This document shows positions 55,827 through 64,000 of a stretch of DNA of 64,000 nucleotides, piece by piece. Source of the stretch: Effrenium voratum (Eukaryota; Sar; Dinophyceae; Suessiales; Symbiodiniaceae); the NCBI GenBank assembly GCA_963377175.1, contig CAUJNA010003783.1:399504-463503 (forward strand). Reading direction: 5' to 3'. The notes below the pieces were generated by a model. The model had not been told where the DNA came from. It was given only the letters and a program-made list of their open reading frames with translations, and did no database searches. Made by a program: the position numbers and the translations under genes. Positions within the stretch are counted from its first letter, which is position 1. Every line of letters starts with the position of its first letter.

Positions 55827-58785
55827 TTGGCCGCATCTATATTGAAAATGACAGCCTTGAAAACTTGGTCCTTGAAAGTGGGCAGCCCTAGGTTTGAGAA
55901 GATTGTCAGCCACAAGATCAACTCTGGCTCACGGAAGTGCAGGCAGGACCTGCTCCAGGAGACCATCTATCGCCACAACAAGCAGGCAGTTGGAAAAGCC
56001 AAAATCAACACAAATGAGATTGCGGCATTGTACTTCTTTGATGAGGCCCCTCTGAATCTCCGCAGGGCCCTCAAGCTCATCTGGGGGACAGAGGCTCCAG
56101 CCCAGACAGCGGCGCCATTGAGCTTGGTTGGGCAGCCTTTTCTGATCCCAAAGAAATCTTTGTCAGGCAAGTTCTCAGCCCAGAGCAACCCGTTGTGGCA
56201 TGAGATATCAAAGCATTCCTGGGACAAGGTTGCAGAGTTCTTGAAAAGGCTTGAGACGAAATGGAATGCCAAGTTGCAGGAGTACTATGACCGAGGGCAG
56301 GCTCCACCAATCTATCAGCCGCAGGTCTGTGGCCAGTTCAGGGATTCTGGCCGAGAAGCAGAGGTTATGCTGATGGCCAGCTTCATGGTCCATTTCAAAT
56401 CAGATCTGGAAAAGCTGCTGGGAGAGGGTGGCTTTTGCAAGCTGCAGCACACCTGGAGGACAGGGCACTTTGACAGCAAGCTCCTCCCAGAGATTCAGGC
56501 CTGCAGGCCTGACTTCAAGCTTGCAGACCTGGGATTTACCCCGGAGGGCACTGCAGATCAGGCAGCTCTTCCAGAAGCGTTTGACATGGATGAAGAGGAG
56601 CAGGCCAACTTGCGTGTCCTGATCGGTTTGGCCCGAGGCTTGAGGAAAGAGCAAGATGCTATGCGAGCGCACCGGGCAGCAGCCACGCGCCATCAGACTG
56701 CAACACTTGCAGCTGACAGTGAGTGGCAGCAGCATCTTGCTGCTGCTGTGAAGGATGTTTGGCAGGAGCATGGATTGTACTACCAAGCGCAGGCCTGCAA
56801 AGACCTGCAGGCCTGCCAGTCTGCAGAAAGCTCTGTGCACCAGACTCTTGCTGCACGACTGCTTGTGGGGAAGTCAAATGTGCCCATCATCACCTTTGTG
56901 AATGTGCCCATGCTTGGAGCTCAGGCCAGCACACTGGTGCGCAACACTGTTGCCCACATGAGTGCTGAGCTGGCCAGCAATCCAGAAATTTCAATGTGTG
57001 TGGTCCTCCCTCCCAACCAGCCAGAACATGGGCAGGGGCATGGAACAAAGAATGCAGGGAAGGCCTTGCGGGAAGAGTCCGTGGCCAGGCACCAAGCCTT
57101 GTGGAGGGCTGAACTTGAGACCTGTGAGAGCATCAAAGCTTTCAGGTGCACGGCGCTCTTCAATGAGCAAACCATGTACTCTGATGAGAGAGACCTGGGC
57201 CTGCAGGTGTGGGTGGTTTGCAGATAACTTGCAGGCCAAAAACATCTTTGGCTCATCCACATTGCTGAAGCGCAAGGCTGTCCCGGGCCTGCTGAATGTC
57301 ATGCAAAGGGTCGACATGCTGAACTTCTGGAAGGACTTGGCATTTGCACAGACTGGGCAGACCAACCGGGATGCAGACGCAGAAAGGCGTCAGCACTACA
57401 GTGGCCATGCCTTCTTTTATGACTTGCTGCTGACAATTCTCTCAGGCACCAAGCTGAAGACCACCAACACTGTGCTGATCCGTGACGAGACCTTGTACGA
57501 CGCTGAGCTTGGCAAGGCCGTCGCCAGTCTGAACTCCTGCAAGACTGGGACTGCAGCTGGCATGAAGACTTGGCCAGACCTGGCCTACATTGGCTTGTGC
57601 TGGGCCCCAAGCGCAACTGTGAAGCAGATTGTGGCCAAGAATGTGCAGACCATGTTGGAAGAGCATGTCCAGGGTGCAATTGCGCGAGGTGAGTATGCAT
57701 TGGCCAAGATGCCTGCAGGCCTACAGGCCCCCAGGCCTGCAGACAAGTCCCAGGCCCCCCAGCTGGACATGTCCGTGTTTGAGCTCACAGTGCCACAGAC
57801 AACCAACTTGGAGTTGCCCTTCTTGAAGACCACCATGGACAAGGGACAGGCCTGCAGTAAGACAAGCCTGCCAAGCAGTGAAGTCTGGTCAGGGCTGGCA
57901 TGGGCTGACATTGTGAAGCAGCACAATGACGAGTTCAATCCGGCTGGCACTGTCCGCAACAAGCGAGAGGCAGACATTCCTGTGGAACAGCTCCTTGGTT
58001 AGCAGATAAGTACTTTTCAGCTTGCAAGAGAAGCTTTTGCAGGGCACATGCGTTGGCTCATGGCATTGCCTGTTTGCACCCTTAGGTTGGAGAAGGTCTC
58101 CAGGGCAGAGGTGAAGCTTGAGTCTGGCTTGAAGCCGGAGCAGTTGAAGGGCATGGGCCGTTGCAATCCACCGGGCATGGGCACGTGGGAGCTCTATGTC
58201 TCCAAGATGGGCGATGTCTATGTGAAGGGCCTGGCGGAGACCACCTTGAGCGGTGTGCTCTTCCCCATCCATGGCCTCTTCAAGACAGGCTCAGAGGCCT
58301 CAACCCTGCTGGAGCAGGGAGGCGGCATGATTCCGTACAAGCTGACCGAGAGTTCCAAGGTGCTCCTGCGACCCAAATCAGGCAAGACCTTGCCATCATC
58401 TTTGGCAGGCTTCCTTGGCAGCCCAGTGCCTTTGCAGGAGGTCTTGAAAGCCATGACTGCAGCCTCATTGCCACAGTGCCAGATCCACCTTCACAAAGTT
58501 GAGGCTGTGACAGAGCAGGGCAAGGTCAACTGGAAGGTGCATGCCCTGGAGGCAGCATGCTTGAAACCAACTATTCTGGAGCCAAATGAGGGAGGCGAGT
58601 TCCCCCCTGCTGAGATCACCCCAGCCAAGATCTCCTGCTACGTGAACCTTGCCAACCTCACCCATGTAGAGATGGTGTTTGCGTTGGAGTATGATGACCA
58701 GGCGAACAAGTTCAAGGGCATGCTGCCACAGGCATGCATGAAGGCGACCAGCTCCCTGCCAAAGGATGTCATTGCCAAGCTCTGA
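55827..58785 (+). CDS. Large unknown protein, about 900 residues, frameshifted
   Basis: Three open segments line up as one product: 55,827-57,220, about 57,205-57,997, and about 58,043-58,785. The first in-frame ATG is 55,848. Segment 1 has NEIAALYFFDEAPLNLRRAL, QPFLIPKKSLSGKFSAQSNP and VPIITFVNVPMLGAQASTLV. An extra G in GTGTGGGTGG (near 57,206) would restore VWWFADNLQAKNIFG and segment 2 (KRKAVPGLLNVMQRVDMLNF, GHAFFYDLLLTILSGTKLKT). A GT-AG intron at 57,998-58,042, or a later AG at 58,085, leads to segment 3 (EKVSRAEVKLESGLKPEQLK ... PKDVIAKL, stop 58,785). In-frame palindromes are frequent (EIQACRPDF, CKDLQACQSAE, AGLQAPRPADK). No family is recognised. The size and central position make it the element's main unexplained protein. 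Confidence 0.6.
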
Positions 58786-59195
58786 GATCCTGCACAGACA
58801 TGCAGGCTTGAGCTGCAAATATGTAGGTCACATGCATGCAGGCTTGCAGTCTTGCACTGCATTGAAAAGCCGGCTGCCAATGAGTACTGGCAGCATTTTG
58901 GGCTTGTTCACAGACACATTTGGGTGATCTGTAACAAAAGCTGCAATGCAGGGAGCAGCGCCGCACAGATGTCATGTCATGTGAAGAGCTTGACAGGATA
59001 CTGCACCGGAGTGTGCAGCGCATGGTCCAGTAATGCGTGATGTGATTGGTGCAGAGTGTTCAAGCTAAGCTTGCAGGCCACCAGGCCTGTGAATGTTTAC
59101 TCATTGTCACACATGCATGATTCAACATAGCCACAGTCACAGTCCACCACCTTGCAGCTTGCACTTGTAGAGTAGCCTGCAGGCACTCCGTTGCC
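58786..59195. other. Intergenic, palindrome-rich
   Basis: It holds GCAGGC-type palindromes at 58,799-58,855, 59,070-59,090 and 59,170-59,185. No gene is seen. Confidence 0.5.
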
Positions 59196-59582
59196 ATGGC
59201 AAGGGTGCGTCGCATGGAGACGCTGCATGAAGCTCTGGAGGAGGCTGCTGAGATCCTTCAGTCAGCCCAGAGCCAGCCTTCAAGCACTGAGCTCTCTGTG
59301 GCAGCCAAAGACATTCCAAGAGCAGATGCTGCTGCACCATCTTACTTTGCCAGGCAGGGGAAGAGGCAGCGCACCCAAACCCTCCAGCTGGGCGACTTTT
59401 CTGATGTAGATGACACCTACTGGCAGCAAGACCAGCACCCCAATCACTGCTGTTGCGGGAACTGCTTGATTGTCTTTCGCGCATGGATTGAAGAGCAGGG
59501 AGCTGTGGCCACCAACTTGGAAGATGGCGCTGCTTTGGAGGCTGAGGGTGATGCCGAGTGTGCCAAGGATGTGGCCAAGTGA
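59196..59582 (+). CDS. Small protein with Cys cluster, 128 residues
   Basis: This is an intact ATG-to-TGA frame: MARVRRMETLHEALEEAAEI opens a helical region, RQGKRQRTQTLQLGDFSDVD follows, then HPNHCCCGNCLIVFRAWIEE, and an acidic tail. The H-x3-H-C-C-C-G-x-C cluster could bind a metal ion, but spacing does not match a zinc finger I know. It contains no palindromic insertion, unlike its neighbours. Function unknown. Confidence 0.55.
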   Translation: MARVRRMETLHEALEEAAEILQSAQSQPSSTELSVAAKDIPRADAAAPSYFARQGKRQRTQTLQLGDFSDVDDTYWQQDQHPNHCCCGNCLIVFRAWIEEQGAVATNLEDGAALEAEGDAECAKDVAK

Positions 59583-60263
59583 AGAAGAACTGGCTTGCAG
59601 GCTTGCAGGCTGGCAGGATGATCTGATGCCAGGCTGGCAGGGATCAGGGAGGGATGGTTTGAGCTCGCAATGGTAAATTGATGATAGTCACCTGACACCA
59701 TGGGATTTTTCCATGAGGCAAAGCCCATGCCTCATCCAATAAGCAGCATTTTCCAGGCCAACTAATCTACACAGGAGTGGTCCAGTTTTGGCCCCGTTGC
59801 TGACCTTTTGCCCTAGCCTGTGGGAGACAAGTTTGCGCCTGGCCAATCCATGCGTTTGCACACCCGGTTTCGCAAGCGTGTAAGTTAGTCTTAACCCATG
59901 TGCCCAGGCATCTTCTGCTAGCTCAGCCCTCAGAGTTCCTGCACTCTTACACCACTGGTGGTGCCTCTTAGCCACTTTTGTGCCCCCACCCCTGTGTCAT
60001 TAGGGCTCTTTGGCAGTTCATGGTCCTCAAGACCAACTTGAGCTGCACGCGTGGGATTTCTTGCATTTGCAGCCTAGGTTCCCACATCAAGCCCCTGTTC
60101 CCTCCTTGGCTGTGGGGTGGCCATCCTTGCATGTTTACCTTGCGCAGCTAGCCACAGGTGGTCTTTGCCATGTGCTGCGTTGGCATATCAGGCCTCCTGA
60201 GCCCCCTCTGCTCAAGCACACAGTGCGCTCGCTAGGTGGCCCTTTTTCCTGTTGCTTTGAGCC
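59583..60263. other. Intergenic stretch
   Basis: No gene is supported. GCAGGCTTGCAGGCTGGCAGG lies right after the previous stop codon, as palindromes do after several stops in this element. Confidence 0.45.
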
Positions 60264-60527
60264 ATGAACAGCTCCTGCACACCTGAGCTTCAGGAGGCAC
60301 TTGGAAGGCTTGCAGACCTGCAGGAGGCACTTGGAAGGCTTGCAGACCTGCAGGCAGAGCTTCAGACCTGCCTTGGACCCATGAGGCGCACCCTTGAGGC
60401 CAACCAAGAGGAGTTGCATGAGACCAGGCTTTTGGTGAGGAACTTGTCCTGGGACATCGCATGTCTCCACTACTGCGTCGCAGTTTGCTGCCTAATTCTT
60501 TTGATAGCCATGCGATATTTTTGCTGA
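60264..60527 (+). CDS. Small tail-anchored membrane protein
   Basis: Intact ATG-to-TGA frame of 87 residues. Residues 8-30 hold two copies of LQEALGRLAD encoded by a 33-bp duplication, predicted as coiled coil. LEANQEELHETRLLVRNLSW follows, then a hydrophobic segment YCVAVCCLILLIAMRYF at the extreme C-terminus. The layout, helix then single membrane anchor at the end, is that of a tail-anchored protein, with the N-terminus facing the cytosol. SNARE-like, fusion and pore roles are all open. The 33-bp duplication contains the palindrome core CTTGCAGACCTGCAG. Confidence 0.5.
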   Translation: MNSSCTPELQEALGRLADLQEALGRLADLQAELQTCLGPMRRTLEANQEELHETRLLVRNLSWDIACLHYCVAVCCLILLIAMRYFC

Positions 60528-61244
60528 GCATGCCAGAAAAAGAGAGACGAGATTCTTTTCATATTGAAAAGGCACTTCTCCTTTCGGGTCTTGCCATCCC
60601 ATGTCTGCCAGGTGATGTCTCCAGATTGCCATGGCCTCAGTGGCTGCTTTCATGTCCATAACCCTGGGCTTTGTGTGTGTGTGCGCCAATTTTTCAGGGT
60701 TTGGAAGGTGCCCAAAATCCCAACAGCCCTGTCCATGCCATGGCATCCATGGCATGGGGCATCCATGGCATGGTCCACCCAAAATCCAAGGCTTGCCAGG
60801 GGAAAATGCCCGCACTCGTTCTTTTGAAGTTCTTTCCCCAAAGTGAAGGCATGTGTGTTGGCCTTGGAGTGGCTCAGCACTGCCTGCACTTGGAGAAATG
60901 GCCCATCCAAAATTGTGAATGCAATGATGCTGGTCAGGCAAAACCAAAGAGAGTAACAACCCAAAAAGCAGTTCCAGGATGCCTTTAATGACAGCTGCCA
61001 TGCTTTGAAGTAGACACCCACCATGGGCGCACCAGGTGAGGGGCCGGACTTGCGTGCCACTGTAATGTGTGACACACTGCTATTTTGAGGGGGTGACTGT
61101 TTAACATTGTGAAGCTCGATTCATTATATTTTTGCCACAAAGAGACAACCCCTGGATTCTTGAAGCTGTGGTGTCTGTGGGCTGTCTGCCAGTTGTGTCT
61201 AGCCTTTGGGTATCCTTGAAAAGTTGTGTCTTCTGCGCTCAGCC
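60528..61244. other. Intergenic stretch
   Basis: No gene is supported. CCATGGCAT repeats at 60,735-60,777 belong to the CCAAGGCATGG family or a local satellite. Confidence 0.45.
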
Positions 61245-61550
61245 ATGCCCAGGTGCTTTGGGGAAGCCAATCTGCTGGTCGGCTGTGAGGATGTCAGTTT
61301 GAGAGGAAAACAAATTGTTGTCTTGTTGAGCCTGCTACTGTACTGGGTAATTGTGTGCGCACACCGAAATGATAATGTTGAACGAATGGCCAGCCAGTGG
61401 AATGATGTGCCTGCCGTGGGTGGGCAACTTTGCATGCCCAATGTGAACTGCCATGAGTTTTTGGCTCACAGCACAGCACATTGCAGGCCAGCAGGCTTGC
61501 AGTCCAGACAGCTTGCAGGCAATGCCCCAACAGAGAGGGCTTTCGTATGA
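61245..61550 (+). CDS. Possible small membrane protein
   Basis: ATG 61,245 opens MPRCFGEANLLVGCEDVSLR, followed by a hydrophobic stretch IVVLLSLLLYWVIVCA and RNDNVERMASQWNDVP. The end overlaps the next gene in another frame and includes palindrome-derived residues, so the true 3' end may be a splice site before 61,485. Support is composition only. Confidence 0.25.
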   Translation: MPRCFGEANLLVGCEDVSLRGKQIVVLLSLLLYWVIVCAHRNDNVERMASQWNDVPAVGGQLCMPNVNCHEFLAHSTAHCRPAGLQSRQLAGNAPTERAFV

Positions 61551-62009
61551 GAAGCGGCAAGGTGTCAGAACACTCAAGAAGGCTGTCAAGGTGGCCACAG
61601 AGGAGGCTGCAACCTCCAACAAGAAAATTTGCATCTTGAAGAATGATGTGAAGGAGCTGAACTCTGCACTCAAGCACGTTGCGAATGATCTGATGGAGGA
61701 AACGTGCCTCCGTGCCAAGGCTGAGCAAGAGACTGAGAAGATCAAGAAGGGCAGGGACGTTGTTCTGGAGAAGCACCAGGGGATGTGGAAGCGGGTCTAT
61801 GACAAGTGCAACCAGGCAGGGTTGACCAAGCATGACCATGGGCCTGGCAGTTGCTACCCCTGACTTGACCGCAGGAAAAGGACGCCCTCTGCATTGAGAA
61901 TGCAGACTTGCACTTTCAGATCATGGACTTGCAGGAGAAGCAGGAGCAGAGCTCTTCTTCCAAGAGCCAGCCATCAAATGCCAAGAAGCCTGAGATGTCT
62001 AAGAAGTGA
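61453..62009 (+). CDS. Two-exon coiled-coil protein
   Basis: Exon 1 runs 61,453-61,815. The first ATG is 61,453, but the coding-like part starts at ATG 61,522, after a palindrome cluster. Exon 2 is 61,875-62,009. Joining them in phase 0 gives YDKCNQ followed by EKDALCIENADLHFQ and an end at PEMSKK. Residues from RTLKKAVKVATEEAATSNKK through AKAEQETEKIKKGRDVVLEK form heptad-like helices typical of a parallel coiled coil, and the C-terminal 25 residues are Ser/Lys-rich. It is the last gene before the right inverted repeat. No enzymatic motif is present; a structural or adaptor role is likely. Confidence 0.65.
61816..61874 (+). other. 59-nt GC-AG intron
   Basis: The intron starts GCAGGGTTGACC after AACCAG and ends TTGACCGCAG before GAAAAGG. 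The unspliced frame stops at 61,863. Same length and splice type as the intron at 51,336-51,394. Confidence 0.75.
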
Positions 62010-62837
62010 AGCCAGCATTGCAGGCCTACAGGCCTGCAGGCTAGCTTGAACTTGGCTACCTGGCGCCGTTCTGGAAAAAAGCTTGTGAAGCGGTGGGTGT
62101 TTGTGTGTGTGTGTTACCCATGTGTGGTTGCATGTGCCGTGCGTGGCCTTTGCTGAGCAGCTCAGTTGCGCCTGTTTAGGTCACTGTGTACATGTCTTCT
62201 TGCGTTGCAATTGAAGAGCCCACCTGCGGGCAGCACTCATCAGGGTCAACCGATGCAGCACATGCACTTGGGGCTTTGGGGCTGACGCGCATGGCTTGCA
62301 GCTGGGGGGCAGGGAGGGGGACTGGAGCATTTATTGGTCTGGTGCTGAACGAATTTCCTGCCCAATGGAGCTGTTTGGAAATTAGATGTTTTGCGCCACT
62401 TGGTTGATTGAAGGTTTGCCCTCCCCCTTGCATGATGTCTTCAAGGTTTCTGGCATTAATGTTTAGTGTGTAATTGGTGTTCAAATTTGACAATCCCATC
62501 AAGGAGCATCAAAGCTGAACAGTTGTCCTGGCGAAAGTGCAACATTGGCTGGCAGAACCCCAGCCTCCAATCGGTCAACACCTTCAAAAGTCAGTGGGGC
62601 CCTCCCTAGTGTCTGACAAGGGCTGGGGTGAACTGCGAAAACTTGCCTTGAACATCCTTTAAGCCTCTGGCCTTTGTCTTACTTGTTCCCAACCCCTACA
62701 GTGATAGGAAAATCCAAGGCATGGAGTCCATGCCTTGGCAGGCTTACAACCCCACAATGTGACTGCGCCCTAGTGAGTGGCAACATTGCCTCTTTGCCTG
62801 CCAGGCCTGTGTCACCCTGAAGTGAGGGCCTTAGATG
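62010..62837. other. Right subterminal region without gene
   Basis: A palindrome cluster (GCAGGCCTACAGGCCTGCAG) lies at 62,018-62,042, right after the last stop codon. A CCAAGGCATGG-AGT-CCATGCCTTGG hairpin lies at 62,714-62,738. No exon is supported. Confidence 0.5.
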
Positions 62838-62935
62838 CCTGGGCCTTAGTGTCTGCACCTTAGCTTGCAGCAGGCTCCGCTCTGCTGGGGCCTTAGTGAA
62901 CCTCAGTGCAGGGCTTGAGCCTTAGTGCCCAGCTG
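62838..62935 (-). repeat. Right subterminal inverted repeat
   Basis: Inverted match to 34,541-34,645, including the exact 22-bp block at 62,866-62,887. Confidence 0.75.
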
Positions 62936-63077
62936 CCCCAAACAGTCAAATGGCAACTTCTTTGGCTGCAAGCGTCTGTGTGCAAACACATTGTGGCTGC
63001 AGTGTGGTTTGGTGCACGGGTGTGCAACAGGGCATGAAACTTAGGGTCATGGTCAGCACACGTAGCCCCACATGCAT

Positions 63078-63508
63078 TTTCTCAATGGCTGTGCCCTCTA
63101 TGCATAGTGCTTTGCAGTTGTTACAGTTCTGAAGCAAAGCAGGGATATATATTGACCACTAGGCCATTGAATATTGCAGTCTTGGTGCAGGCTAAAGTGC
63201 CCCATGACCATCCTCCCTCTCTGGCCAGGCCTGCTTGGTCATCTTTACCATGTGCCCAAAAAAATGGTGCGCTTTTCAGCGCTACCCGCTTTTCAGCGGT
63301 GCCTATGTTTTTACCCTCCCTCCCTCCCTGTGAACTGCTGCTCCAAGTATTCCATGAAGTAGTCCGAGCCACAGTGCAGGGGGTGGGCACAGGGAAGGGT
63401 TGGGATGTGGGCACAGGGAAGGGTTGGGATGTGGGCCTGGCAAACAAAACTAAATCTTGGTATCTTAGAATGTTGGTGCCTGTATCTTAGTTCCACTTCT
63501 TCTGGTTT
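63078..63508 (-). repeat. Right terminal inverted repeat
   Basis: The reverse complement starts AAACCAGAAGAAGTGGAACT and follows the left repeat. It lacks the left end's 200-bp C-rich block, having a short TTTAGTTTTGTTTGCC segment instead. It keeps the 24-bp tandem duplication and the GAAAAGCGGGTAGCGCTGAA segment. Confidence 0.9.
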
Positions 63509-63512
63509 AAGG
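63509..63512. other. Right target-site duplication AAGG
   Basis: The partner of 33,471-33,474, immediately outside the right inverted repeat. Confidence 0.65.
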
Positions 63513-64000
63513 GTTTTGGGTAGACCATTTCCGTACCCGGTTTTGATTACCCATTGAACTCGGGGGACTCACCAAATCTAACTCAAAACAGGAGGCCCAC
63601 GAAATGTCCCCTTTTTCGGACTACTTGAGCTATGGCCCCAAAGGTGCTTCTCAGTTCCCAGACACCCTGTGATGCCTGTGCTTGCTTGTTTTGTGTGGAT
63701 GTTGACAAATTCTTGAGCGCCAAACGCACACTGCCCTCTGGCCCAACCGCGGTTTTGGTCCAGTTGACCAGTGGTGCCCTTGTTTCAACTTTTTTTGGGA
63801 AGGGTTCCCCTGCAAGTCAACCAACCTAAAAGGATGCCCTTTTTTTCCCATGGCCACTGGGCATCTGAGTTGGCATTTGCTTTATTGTGAGATGACGGCC
63901 ACATGACGCGAACCCGTGACTCAGGATGTTCGGTTTCCCGCTGGTTACGGGCCAAGACCCGGCAAGGCGCTGAGACATCGCATCGAGAAAACAGATCCGA
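63513..64000. other. Right host flank
   Basis: The first 60 bp, including GTACCCGGTTTTGATTACCC, resemble the right half of the foldback family at 32,540-32,590 (GTACCGGGTTTTGATTGTGA). The repeat shared with 24,377-24,482 follows at 63,752-63,868. No gene is seen. Confidence 0.55.

Larger units (their letters stand above)
33475..63508. mobile_element. 30-kb TIR element (candidate giant DNA transposon)
   Basis: The two ends are inverted copies of each other over several hundred bases, starting AAACCAGAAGAA on each strand, with a 4-bp flanking duplication. The host repeat families found to the left of 33,470 resume to the right of 63,513, while the interior uses different short repeats (GCAGGCCTGCAGGC and CCAAGGCATGG palindromes). 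All credible coding sequence inside is on the + strand, including a DUF7869 protein that could be the transposase and a methyltransferase-like protein. I see no DNA polymerase B, reverse transcriptase, tyrosine recombinase or packaging ATPase signature, so it is not obviously a Polinton, LTR element or Crypton. The superfamily is unknown to me. Confidence 0.8.

Noticed and set aside
33475..63508. Polinton/Maverick or LTR retrotransposon identity for the 30-kb element
   Set aside because: No polymerase B, integrase, packaging ATPase, capsid, protease or reverse transcriptase motif was seen, the flanking duplication is 4 bp and not the 6 bp usual for Polintons, and the ends are inverted, not direct.

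Overview
The window reads as nuclear DNA of a dinoflagellate, most likely a Symbiodiniaceae alga. Grounds: intron-bearing genes whose best-resolved introns are GC-AG, a DUF7869-family protein (a family I associate with these genomes), several classes of minisatellite, and large gene-poor tracts built from dispersed repeats. No prokaryotic gene organisation, rRNA gene or intact tRNA gene is visible. Species-level assignment is not possible from the sequence alone.

Layout. (1) Positions 1-33,470 are host-type repeat-rich DNA in which I find no convincing protein gene. It holds short dispersed repeat families, foldback (MITE-like) elements, many G/C/T/A runs and a nested satellite complex at 20,846-23,400. 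(2) Positions 33,475-63,508 are a single insertion of 30,034 bp. It is bounded by long imperfect terminal inverted repeats whose outermost 51 bp match with one mismatch, and is flanked by a 4-bp direct repeat AAGG (33,471-33,474 and 63,509-63,512). (3) Positions 63,513-64,000 return to the host repeat vocabulary.

Inside the insertion every credible coding stretch is on the + strand. The left half (36.0-44.8 kb) holds exons of one or more intron-rich genes I cannot name. Several splice junctions can be read there, and one exon has a C-x5-R phosphatase-like loop. At 47.4-48.7 kb a 69-bp degenerate repeat array is followed by about ten long hairpin units whose stems covary. Then comes a compact train of genes: a small protein with a basic tail; a DUF7869 protein whose conserved acidic residues are spaced like a DDE/D transposase; a SAM-methyltransferase-like protein with a Lys-Gly-Ala tail; a Lys/Ala-rich histone-like protein; two unfamiliar proteins, one of about 900 residues; a small Cys-cluster protein; a small tail-anchored membrane protein; and a two-exon coiled-coil protein.

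The insertion also carries its own palindromic short repeats. The GCAGGCCTGCAGGC family lies both between genes and in frame inside them, and a CCAAGGCATGG family lies between genes. I did not see either in the flanks. My reading, which is inference, is a giant TIR DNA transposon with a DUF7869 protein as candidate transposase and a cargo of DNA-associated proteins. Two probable 1-nt frameshifts in homopolymers mean this copy may be inactive or may carry assembly errors.
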